Shown here: piece by piece, positions 57,013-64,000 of the stretch | Numbering within the stretch: the first letter of the stretch is position 1 | Layout of the letters: each line of letters opens with the position of its first letter | Source: Mesorhizobium carmichaelinearum | GTDB lineage: Bacteria > Pseudomonadota > Alphaproteobacteria > Rhizobiales > Rhizobiaceae | Length of the DNA: 64,000 nucleotides | Assembly (NCBI RefSeq): GCF_900199455.1 | Contig: NZ_FZQR01000022.1 | Location: 1 to 64,000 of the forward strand | Direction: 5' to 3' | The notes under the pieces: model-generated | Seen by the model: the letters and a program-made list of their open reading frames with translations, nothing else | What the model was told of the DNA's origin: nothing | Databases searched by the model: none | Translations under genes and position numbers: made by a program

Positions 57013-58062
57013 ATGCCGGACAACACCGTGCTTGATCGCGCCATGGGCGCGCTTGTCGGCGGGGCGCTGGGCGACGCGCTCGGCATGCCGACGCAGCTTT
57101 TGTCGCCGGCCCGCATTACCGAGCTCTACGGCCATGTCGAGGATTTCGTCGCCCCCTTCGCCGATCATCCGGTGTCGAAGGGGCTCGCGGCCGGCACCAT
57201 CACCGACGATACGGAACAGGCGCTGCTGCTCGGCCGCATTCTCGTCGAATCCGGCGAGCGCTTCGACCATGCGCGCTGGGTCAACGCACTGCTCGACTGG
57301 GAGCGCGAGGTCAAGGCGCGCGGCAGCTACGATCTGCTGGGTCCTTCGACGAAGCGCGCCATCGACGCCATCAACAATGGCGTGCCGGCGGAGGAGGCGG
57401 GGCGCAGCGGCGACACCAATGGGGCGGCCATGCGCATCGCGCCGGTCGGCATCATGATGCCGCTGGAGCCGCTCGACGCATTCGTCGCCAAAGTGGCAGA
57501 GACCTGTCGGGCAACGCACAACACCTCGATCGCAATTGCCTCGGCCGCGGCGGTTGCGGCCGCCGTCAGCCGCGGCGTTGCCGGCGGTGACTGGCGCGCC
57601 GCCTCCGGCAGCGCCATTGCCGCGGCCAGGAGAGGGGCGACGCTTGGCCATTGGGTGACCGGCGGCGACATCGCCGCGCGGATCGTCTGGGCGCAGGATC
57701 TGGTGCGCGGCAAGGTGATGAGCGATGCAATCCGGCTGATCACCGATCTGGTCGGCACCGGCGTTGCCAGCCAGGAATCGGTTCCGGCCGCTTTCGCGGT
57801 GCTGGAAGTCGCCAGCGGTGATCCCTGGCAGGCGGCTATCATCAGCGCCAATCTCGGTGGAGACACCGACACGATCGGCGCCATCGCTGCCGGCATGGCC
57901 GGCGCCTGCACGGGTTTTTCGCGGTTGCCTGGGGATCGCGTCGCCGGTCTCAAGGACATCGACATGGCGGAGGTTCAGGCGCTGGCCGCCGATCTTGTCG
58001 CGGCGCGGACGTCAAAGGGTAGTGTGTCAAAGGCCGGCCCAGGCAAGGACGCGGCGGCATGA
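57013..58062 (+). CDS. ADP-ribosylglycohydrolase-family protein
   Basis: A 349-residue hydrolase. Motifs: AMGALVGGALGDALGMPTQ near the N-terminus, GTITDDTEQALLLGRIL (metal-binding TDDTE), GDTNGAAMRIAPVG, and GGDTDTIGAIAAGMAGA with metal-binding DTDT. These are the dinuclear magnesium residues of the ARH fold, which cuts N- or O-glycosidic ribose bonds. The company of a sugar kinase and a polyamine-type importer suggests a catabolic N-riboside hydrolase, not a protein-modification eraser. Overlaps the next gene by ATGA. Confidence 0.88.
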   Translation: MPDNTVLDRAMGALVGGALGDALGMPTQLLSPARITELYGHVEDFVAPFADHPVSKGLAAGTITDDTEQALLLGRILVESGERFDHARWVNALLDWEREVKARGSYDLLGPSTKRAIDAINNGVPAEEAGRSGDTNGAAMRIAPVGIMMPLEPLDAFVAKVAETCRATHNTSIAIASAAAVAAAVSRGVAGGDWRAASGSAIAAARRGATLGHWVTGGDIAARIVWAQDLVRGKVMSDAIRLITDLVGTGVASQESVPAAFAVLEVASGDPWQAAIISANLGGDTDTIGAIAAGMAGACTGFSRLPGDRVAGLKDIDMAEVQALAADLVAARTSKGSVSKAGPGKDAAA

Positions 58063-59036
58063 GCGGGCGTCTCGTCCATATCGGCAGCGCGGTGGTCGAC
58101 TATGTCTACCGCATCGACGCCTTGCCGGCGCCGGGCACCGAGAAGACGGCGTCGAGCTTTGCCCAGGTCGCCGGCGGCGGCTTCAACATGATGGTCGCAG
58201 CCAGCCGCACCGGTATGACGGTGGTGTTCGGCGGCCAGCTCGGCAGCGGGCCGAATGGCGATTTCCTGCGCGCTGCCTTCGCCGCCGAGGGCATCGAGAC
58301 GCTGACGCCGCCATCGCCTCATATGGACAGCGGCAATTGCGTCGCCATGATCTCACGTGATGCCGAACGTACTTTCGTCTCATGGCCAGGTGCCGAAAGC
58401 GTGCTCAGCCTCGACATGATGGCGCCGGTATCGGTAGCACCGGGTGATTGGGTGTTCACCTCAGGCTATACGCTGAGCTATCCGGGCAGCCGCGATGTGC
58501 TCACCGCCTGGATCGAGGCGCTGCCAGCAAAGATTCCCTTTGTCTTCGACCCGACGCCGATCATTTCGGACATCCCGCGTTCCATCCTGTCGCGTGTGCT
58601 TGGCCGCACCACATGGCTGAGCTGCAATGCGGCGGAAGCCGCCGAGATTGCTGGCCCTGGTGATGTCGAGAGCCTCGCGGCGCGGCTGCTTGCCGAGCAT
58701 TGTGCGCAGGCCGCCGGTGTCGTTATCCGCTCCGCCGCCAAGGGCTGCCATATCAGGCTGGCCGACGGCATGGCGCAGACCGTCGCCGGGTTCAAAGTCG
58801 ATCCCGTCGACACCAATGGCGCGGGCGACACCCATATAGGCGCTTTCGTCAGCGCGTTGTCGCGCGGTGCGTCTCCCTTCGAGGCGGCGCGCCACGCGAA
58901 CGCGGCGGCGGCCATTTCGGTGACACGCCATGGCGGTTCATCGGCGCCGACCGATGCCGAAATCCAGACATTCCTGAGCCAGGCCGCCGCGACCGGCGCG
59001 CCGGGCCAGACAAAGAAGGCCCATCAGACAGCCTGA
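58059..59036 (+). CDS. PfkB-family sugar/nucleoside kinase
   Basis: A 325-residue kinase of the ribokinase family. N-terminal GSAVVDYVYRIDALPAPGTEKTASSFAQVAGGGFNMMVAASRTG (substrate and GG motif). The C-terminal catalytic signature VDPVDTNGAGDTHIGAFVSAL contains the anion hole GAGD with Asp as base. It would phosphorylate the sugar released by the upstream hydrolase. Coupled by ATGA. Confidence 0.88.
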   Translation: MSGRLVHIGSAVVDYVYRIDALPAPGTEKTASSFAQVAGGGFNMMVAASRTGMTVVFGGQLGSGPNGDFLRAAFAAEGIETLTPPSPHMDSGNCVAMISRDAERTFVSWPGAESVLSLDMMAPVSVAPGDWVFTSGYTLSYPGSRDVLTAWIEALPAKIPFVFDPTPIISDIPRSILSRVLGRTTWLSCNAAEAAEIAGPGDVESLAARLLAEHCAQAAGVVIRSAAKGCHIRLADGMAQTVAGFKVDPVDTNGAGDTHIGAFVSALSRGASPFEAARHANAAAAISVTRHGGSSAPTDAEIQTFLSQAAATGAPGQTKKAHQTA

Positions 59037-59074
59037 CAAGCCCGGGAAGCGGGCAAACAAAGAGAGGAACCAAC

Positions 59075-60136
59075 ATGCGCATGCCAAGACTGACTGCTCT
59101 CTTGACGGCGACCGCCGTCTTCACCACCGCACTCACGCTGGCCGCCAGTGCCGCCGAAGTGCATGTGCTCAACTGGAAGGGCTACGGCGCCGACGAGCCG
59201 TGGGCCGTAGCGGCTTTCGAGAAGGCGACCGGCAACAAGGTCGTCAACGACTTCTTCAATTCCGAACAGGAAATGCTGACCAAGATCCGGACCAATCCCG
59301 GCCTCTACGACGTGGTCATGATCAACGCCGCCTTCAACGACCAGGCGATGGCAGAAAAACTGATCCAGCCGATCGATACCTCGAAACTGCCGAACTATGC
59401 CGACATCAGCAAGGACAAGGCCAGCTCGCCGATGCTCGACCATGACGGCAAGGTCTATGGCGTGCCGTGGGTGTGGGGCCTGACGGCGCTGGCCATCAAC
59501 GAAAAATCCTTCGACAAGCCGCCGACATCGATCGCCGAAATGTGGGATCCCGCCCACAAGGGCCGCGTCGTCATCCGCGACGATGCCGTCGAGGCGGTGC
59601 AGTTCGGCGCCATCGCCACAGGCCAGAACATCAACGACATCAAGGATATGGATGCGGTCAAGACGAAGCTCACCTCGCTGATGCCGCAGATCAAGACCTT
59701 CTGGAGCTCGGAGAACGACTGGAACCAGATGGTCGCCTCCAACCAGATCGACATCGGCACCTATTGGAGCGGCTCGGCCGACCGCGCCAAAACGCACTTT
59801 AAGCTGCCGGTTTCGCTGGTCATTCCAAGGGAAGGCGCCGTCGCCTGGCTGGATGCCTTCTCCATCCCGGTCGGTTCCAAGAATGTCGAAGGCGCGCAGG
59901 CCTTCATCAACTGGATGATCGACCCGAAATTCTATGTCGAATGGGTCACCAAGGTCGGCGCGCCCGTCTCGGCCAACACCAAGGCGGTGGAAGCGCTGCC
60001 CGAGGATGCCTTCAACCGCAAGGTTATGGGCGATCCCGAGGTTGCCAAGCGCATCCAGTTCCAGGCGCCGATCACCGATGCCCAGCGCGAAGCCTATCTG
60101 GCGCTGTGGCAGCAGCTCAAGGTCGACGTGAAGTAA
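59075..60136 (+). CDS. Polyamine-type substrate-binding protein
   Basis: A 353-residue periplasmic protein. Signal MRMPRLTALLTATAVFTTALTLAASAA. The mature part starts EVHVLNWKGYGADEPWAVAAFEKATGNKV, typical of PotD/PotF-like proteins; YDVVMINAAFNDQAMAEK and GVPWVWGLTALAINEK follow the same family. It binds a cationic or amine solute in the periplasm. GAGAGGAAC precedes the ATG. Followed by a terminator-like hairpin that may set a higher dose of binding protein than of the membrane parts. Confidence 0.88.
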   Translation: MRMPRLTALLTATAVFTTALTLAASAAEVHVLNWKGYGADEPWAVAAFEKATGNKVVNDFFNSEQEMLTKIRTNPGLYDVVMINAAFNDQAMAEKLIQPIDTSKLPNYADISKDKASSPMLDHDGKVYGVPWVWGLTALAINEKSFDKPPTSIAEMWDPAHKGRVVIRDDAVEAVQFGAIATGQNINDIKDMDAVKTKLTSLMPQIKTFWSSENDWNQMVASNQIDIGTYWSGSADRAKTHFKLPVSLVIPREGAVAWLDAFSIPVGSKNVEGAQAFINWMIDPKFYVEWVTKVGAPVSANTKAVEALPEDAFNRKVMGDPEVAKRIQFQAPITDAQREAYLALWQQLKVDVK

Positions 60137-60148
60137 GTTCACGTCTGG

Positions 60149-60180
60149 ACCAGCCGGCGGTTCGCGCCGGCTGGTTCTTT
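60149..60180 (+). terminator. Attenuator-type hairpin within the operon
   Basis: ACCAGCCGGCG/CGCCGGCTGGT with a GTT-type loop and TTCTTTC. It lies between the binding-protein and permease genes, where partial termination is common in ABC operons. Confidence 0.8.
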
Positions 60181-60202
60181 CAATCCTGGGGAGGAGGGTG
60201 GC

Positions 60203-61072
60203 ATGGCAGTAGAGGGAGCGGTCGCATCGCGTAGCGGGCTGAGATCGGCTCTGCCGTTGCTAGCGCCGGCCTATCTCTGGCTGACGGTGGCGATCTTCCT
60301 GCCGCTCTCGGCCATGGTCTTTTTCTCGTTCATGACCGACCTGCCGCTGTCGGGAAAGCCCTGGGCGTTCACGCTTGGCAACTATGCCGCCTTTTTCTCG
60401 CAGAGCCTTTATCTGACACTGCTGCTGGCCTCGCTGCGCCTCGGCCTCGAAGTGACTCTGTGGTGCGTCGTCATCGGCTACCCGGCAGCCTACGTGCTGG
60501 CCAAGGTGCTGAAAGGGCGCAGCCGCGAGGCTATTTTTCTCCTCGTCATCCTGCCGTTCTGGTCGAACGGGCTGGTGCGTATCTTCTCCTGGGCGATGGT
60601 TTTGCGCGAGGGCGGCATCCTCGATACGGCGCTCAACGCTGTGCTGCCATTCAAGATCAACATCGATCTTATGTATTCCTATCCCGCCGTCATCATCGGG
60701 CTGGTGCACTCCTACGTGCCTTATATGGTGCTGACCTGTTACCTCACGCTGCAGGCCATCGATGACTCGCTGATCGAAGCCGGGCGCTCGCTCGGCGCCT
60801 CGCGGCTGCAGGTGCTGAAGCGGGTGATCATCCCGCTGTCCATGCCCGGCCTCGTAGCGGGTGCCGCGCTGATCTTCGTACCCGTCGTCGGCTCCTTCAT
60901 GGAACCGCGCATCCTCGGCGGGCGCACCGGCACCTTCTACGGCACGGTGATCGAGGACCAGTTCGTTGCCGTGTTCAACTGGCCGCTCGGCGCCGCACTC
61001 TCCTTCATCCTGCTTGCCGTGGTGCTGGTCATCCTAGCGATTGCCTCGCCGGTGCTGCGGAGGGCCGCGTGA
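60203..61072 (+). CDS. ABC permease 1 (PotB/PotH-like)
   Basis: A 289-residue permease with six expected membrane segments (YLWLTVAIFLPLSAMVFFSF at the start). The EAA loop SLIEAGRSLGASRLQVLKRVIIPLSMPG at ~190-218 contacts the ATPase. FVPVVGSFMEPRILGGRTGTFYGTVIEDQF is typical of the PotB-like group. A GGAGGAGGG site precedes it. Overlaps the next gene by TGATG. Confidence 0.88.
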   Translation: MAVEGAVASRSGLRSALPLLAPAYLWLTVAIFLPLSAMVFFSFMTDLPLSGKPWAFTLGNYAAFFSQSLYLTLLLASLRLGLEVTLWCVVIGYPAAYVLAKVLKGRSREAIFLLVILPFWSNGLVRIFSWAMVLREGGILDTALNAVLPFKINIDLMYSYPAVIIGLVHSYVPYMVLTCYLTLQAIDDSLIEAGRSLGASRLQVLKRVIIPLSMPGLVAGAALIFVPVVGSFMEPRILGGRTGTFYGTVIEDQFVAVFNWPLGAALSFILLAVVLVILAIASPVLRRAA

Positions 61073-61860
61073 TGATGACGACCCGCATCCTCGAAGGACT
61101 GGGCCGGCTGTACATCTTCCTGCTGCTTGCTTTCCTCTATCTGCCCATCATCATCATGGCGCTGATGTCGTTCAACGTCTCGCCCTTCTACCAATTGCCG
61201 TTCGAGTGGACGACGGAATGGTACGCCTCGCTGTGGCAGAACGACCAGTTGATATCAGCGACCTGGAACAGCCTCGAGATCGCAATCATCACCACCATCA
61301 TCAGCGTGGTGCTGGGCTCCGCGGCGTCGCTGGCACTTTATCGCTATGAGTTTCGCGGCAAGAAAGTACTGCAGGCGCTGCTGTTCCCGCCAATCGCCAT
61401 TCCGTGGCTGATCACCGGCACGGCGATGCTGATCTTCTTCTTCGGCGTCGGCATCGGCCGCGGCCTGTTTGCCATCCTACTCGGCCATGTCGCGCTGGCG
61501 CTGCCCTATGTCATCGTCGTCGTCTCGGCGCGGTTGCAGACCTTCGCGCCCGAACTGGAAGAGGCGGCGCGTTCGCTCGGCGCCAACCAGTGGCAGGTGA
61601 CAATGCGGGTGACGCTGCCCTGGATCATGCCGGGCGTCATTGCCGGCGGGCTGTTTGCTTTCGCCGTGTCGTTCGATCAGTTCGTCGTCTCCTACTTCCT
61701 GTCGACGCCCGGCCAGACGACGCTGCCGGTCGAAATCTACGCCGCGATCCGCAAGGGTTTCACGCCCGAGATCAACGCGGTCTCGACCATCATCATTGTC
61801 GTGTCGATGGCGCTGATGCTGCTGACGGCGCGGTTCTTCAAATTCGGCGGAGAGAAATAA
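61072..61860 (+). CDS. ABC permease 2 (PotC/PotI-like)
   Basis: A 262-residue permease: LLLAFLYLPIIIMALMSFN at the start, then the EAA loop ELEEAARSLGANQWQVTMRVTLPWIMPG and FAVSFDQFVVSYFLSTPGQTTLPVEIY, all typical of PotC. ATG 61072 overlaps the upstream stop; the next ATG is also possible. Ends in a TAATG overlap with the ATPase gene. Confidence 0.88.
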   Translation: MMTTRILEGLGRLYIFLLLAFLYLPIIIMALMSFNVSPFYQLPFEWTTEWYASLWQNDQLISATWNSLEIAIITTIISVVLGSAASLALYRYEFRGKKVLQALLFPPIAIPWLITGTAMLIFFFGVGIGRGLFAILLGHVALALPYVIVVVSARLQTFAPELEEAARSLGANQWQVTMRVTLPWIMPGVIAGGLFAFAVSFDQFVVSYFLSTPGQTTLPVEIYAAIRKGFTPEINAVSTIIIVVSMALMLLTARFFKFGGEK

Positions 61861-62927
61861 TGGCCGGCGTGCAGGTATCGAACGTCTCGCGCAGCTTCGG
61901 CGCGCACAAGGCGCTGGACAATGTCTCCATCGATTTCGCCGATGGCGGCTTCTATGCGCTGCTCGGACCATCAGGCAGCGGCAAGACAACGCTGCTCAGA
62001 CAGATCGCCGGTTTCGATTTTCCCGACTCCGGCCGTATTTCCATCGGCGGCGAGAGTGTCGAGCGCGTGCCCGTCGAAAAGCGGCGCATCGGCATGGTGT
62101 TCCAGAACTATGCGCTGTTTCCCAATATGAGCGTCGCCGACAATGTTGCCTTCGGTCTGTCGGTGCGCGGCGAGGCCAAGGCGGTGATTGCAGCGGAAGT
62201 GCAGCGCGCGCTCGACCTCGTGCAGTTGGGCAAGCTCGGTGGCCGCCGGCCGCACCAGCTCTCCGGCGGCCAACGTCAGCGCGTCGCGCTGGCGCGTGCC
62301 ATCGTCACCAAGCCGCGCGTGCTGTTGCTCGACGAACCGCTGGGCGCGCTCGACAAGGCGTTGCGCGTCGACATGCAGATCGAATTGAAGCGCATCCAGC
62401 GCGAGATCGGCATCACCACCATCTTCGTCACCCACGACCAGGAAGAGGCGCTGACGATGAGCGACCGCATCGGCATCTTGCGCGACGGACGGTTGGTGCA
62501 GGAAGGGCCGCCGGAGGAAATCTACGACCGGCCGAAAAGCGAATTCGCCGCCACCTTCCTTGGCGACGCCAACATCTTTCGCGGCGACTCGACCGGCAAT
62601 GGCATCCGGCTGCCGGACGGTACAGCGATTGCCGCTGGTGTGGGCGCGGCGCTTGCCGCCGGTGCCAAGGCCAGTTGCGCCGTGCGGCCGGAACGCATTC
62701 GGATTGCCACGGATGGCGGAGCCTCCGACGCGACCAACGCGAACATGCTGAAGGGGCAGGTTTCCAAACGCATCTTCGCCGGCAACAACAGCACCTATTT
62801 CGTCGAGCGCGCCGGCCAGACGCTGAAGGTCATCGTGCAGAACACCGGCGCCGACAGGCTGGCGGAAGGGCAGAACGTGGTGCTGCGCTGGTCGCCGGAA
62901 AGCACGGTGTTGATTGCTGCGAGCTGA
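61860..62927 (+). CDS. ABC transporter ATPase (PotA-like)
   Basis: A 355-residue ATPase. Walker A GPSGSGKTT at ~36-44, Q-loop GMVFQNYALFPNM, signature LSGGQRQRVALARAI, Walker B RVLLLDEPLGALDK, H-loop IFVTHDQEEAL. The C-terminal TOBE-type domain (~245-355, CAVRPERIRIA and VSKRIFAGNNSTYFVE) is usual for polyamine or iron importers. Completes the importer. Confidence 0.92.
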   Translation: MAGVQVSNVSRSFGAHKALDNVSIDFADGGFYALLGPSGSGKTTLLRQIAGFDFPDSGRISIGGESVERVPVEKRRIGMVFQNYALFPNMSVADNVAFGLSVRGEAKAVIAAEVQRALDLVQLGKLGGRRPHQLSGGQRQRVALARAIVTKPRVLLLDEPLGALDKALRVDMQIELKRIQREIGITTIFVTHDQEEALTMSDRIGILRDGRLVQEGPPEEIYDRPKSEFAATFLGDANIFRGDSTGNGIRLPDGTAIAAGVGAALAAGAKASCAVRPERIRIATDGGASDATNANMLKGQVSKRIFAGNNSTYFVERAGQTLKVIVQNTGADRLAEGQNVVLRWSPESTVLIAAS

Positions 62928-63000
62928 TCCTCGTTCTGGCTCTTGCCAGATAGCAGGCAATGAGGAACAGCATAGCCGGGCATAAGCCCGGAGTTTTCCG

Positions 63001-64000
63001 ATGACGCTGGAATTGACCGCGCAGGACCGATCCATGCTCGATGGCGAGCAAGGCCTGTCGGCCGCCGCCGCCATGAAAATCCTCGTCGCCTTTTCCAACG
63101 CGATCGGCGCACAGGGCCTGCTCGACATCACGGGCGCTCATATCGATGGCTGCCTCTATCACGGCAAGGCCGGGCTCGATTTCGTCGAACGGCTGGTCGA
63201 GGGCGGCGGCCGCGTGCAGGTGCCGACGACGCTGAATGTCGGCTCGTTCGACCTCATCCATCCCGGCATGGTGAAGATGCCGGCAGCGGAAGAGGTGCCG
63301 GCGCGGCGGCTGATGAAGGCGCATATGGAGCTTGGCTGCCAGGCGACCTTCACTTGCGCGCCGTATCAGACGCGGTTTCGGCCTGAATTCGGGCAACAGA
63401 TCGCCTGGGGCGAATCCAACGCCATCGTCTTTGCCAATTCGGTGATCGGCGCGCGCACCAACCGCTATGGCGATTTCATCGATTTGTGCTGCGCCATGAC
63501 CGGACGCGCGCCGGCCTGGGGCCTGCATCTCAGCGAAAACCGGCGCGGCCGCATCCTGTTCGCGTTGGACATCGCCGAGGCCGAACCAAGCGACAGCCTG
63601 TTCGTCGGCGTCGGGCTCATCATCGGGCAAGCCAGTGGCGACCGCATTCCGGTCATTGCCGGTCTGCCACAGCCGCGCGACGAAGATCAGTTGAAGGCGC
63701 TGGGTGCGGCGGCGGCGACGACCGGTGCCGTGGCGCTGTTCCATGCGGTCGGCATCACGCCGGAGGCAAACTCACTCGACGAAGCGTTCCACGGCCACGC
63801 GCCGGACGAGACGATCCGCATCACCCAGGCAGACATCGATCATGCGTTGGCCAGGCTGTCTGGGGTGCCCGACGGCACGCCGCTGGCGGCCGTGTCGCTC
63901 GGCACGCCGCACTTTTCCCACGAGGAGTGGATGCGCCTGTTGCCGCTGCTGCGCGAGGCAGCACCGGGCAGGGGCATCCCGATCTACGTCAACACCGGAC
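63001..64000 (+). CDS. Aconitase-X-type dehydratase (3'-truncated by window end)
   Basis: 333 codons visible, open to the right edge. The N-terminal LTAQDRSMLDGEQGLSAAAAMKILVAFSNAIGAQGLLDITGAHIDGCLYHG, then VPTTLNVGSFDL, GCQATFTCAPYQTRF, WGESNAIVFANSVIGARTNRYGDFIDLCCAMTGRAP match aconitase X (DUF521). The Cys residues near ~120 and ~162 are iron-sulfur ligands. Family members dehydrate cis- or trans-3-hydroxy-L-proline, or act in mevalonate routes in archaea. In rhizobia the hydroxyproline role is likelier. 73 bases after the transporter operon; possibly co-regulated. Confidence 0.85.
   Translation, partial: MTLELTAQDRSMLDGEQGLSAAAAMKILVAFSNAIGAQGLLDITGAHIDGCLYHGKAGLDFVERLVEGGGRVQVPTTLNVGSFDLIHPGMVKMPAAEEVPARRLMKAHMELGCQATFTCAPYQTRFRPEFGQQIAWGESNAIVFANSVIGARTNRYGDFIDLCCAMTGRAPAWGLHLSENRRGRILFALDIAEAEPSDSLFVGVGLIIGQASGDRIPVIAGLPQPRDEDQLKALGAAAATTGAVALFHAVGITPEANSLDEAFHGHAPDETIRITQADIDHALARLSGVPDGTPLAAVSLGTPHFSHEEWMRLLPLLREAAPGRGIPIYVNTG

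Overview
The window looks like the chromosome of a Mesorhizobium-type alphaproteobacterium (Hyphomicrobiales). The evidence is high GC, rhizobial-style palindromic intergenic mosaic repeats, an Omp25-like porin, a ykoF/HMP transporter under a TPP riboswitch, and typical rhizobial ABC operons. No rRNA, tRNA or CRISPR array was recognised. The genus is inferred by eye and not confirmed by a search.

Bases 1 to about 36800 are the late half of a short-tailed (podovirus-like) prophage, cut by the left window edge. The backbone order is: small terminase, large terminase, DUF2833-type internal protein, two tiny genes, portal, Bbp19-like protein, a putative head protein, scaffold, major coat protein, gp11-like adaptor, tail nozzle, coiled-coil protein, gp14-like core protein, large ejection-type protein, tail fibre, GH108 endolysin, and a cluster of small membrane/spanin-like lysis proteins. 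No integrase, replication gene or phage repressor lies in the window. The large terminase is split by about 1 kb of unrelated DNA, so the element is probably packaging-defective.

The most interesting part is a three-locus effector system built on that prophage (3.8-8.7 kb, 12.8-15.3 kb, 26.2-30.0 kb). The large ejection-type protein is present three times. The N-terminal ~150 residues and a second internal module are nearly the same, but the C-termini differ. Copy 1 ends in a putative treble-clef/AHH-like nuclease toxin, copy 2 in a FlgJ-like glucosaminidase, and copy 3 in an HNH-like nuclease. Copies 1 and 3 are followed by immunity-like genes. Copy 1 is also followed by a silent second cassette: a 19-codon remnant of the same toxin tail plus a diverged second immunity gene, then a SUKH (SMI1/KNR4) gene and further small genes. 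Short palindromic elements ending in a conserved CACTGTCACCGTAA-type terminus sit at the cassette borders. Fragments of backbone genes at those borders look like recombination scars. This resembles a polymorphic-toxin locus that uses a virion ejection protein as the carrier.

Between the virion genes lie accessory genes, many for exported proteins: lipoproteins, a TonB-C-like protein, a glycine-zipper lipoprotein, an Omp25-like porin flanked by a duplicated end of the coat gene, and a glycosyltransferase/sulfotransferase pair beside the tail fibre.

Bases 36.8-64 kb are ordinary host genome. They hold a GNAT acetyltransferase, a membrane protein divergent from a GT39-like mannosyltransferase, msrA, a TPP-riboswitch-controlled pyrimidine (HMP) uptake operon whose permease is frameshifted, a 1185-residue TPR protein with a partner membrane protein, an ICMT-like methyltransferase, two tandem glycine-repeat secreted proteins, small stress-type genes, an HWE-type histidine kinase, and a GntR-controlled operon (ADP-ribosylglycohydrolase, PfkB kinase, polyamine-type ABC transporter). 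The operon is followed by the start of an aconitase-X dehydratase gene that runs off the right end.
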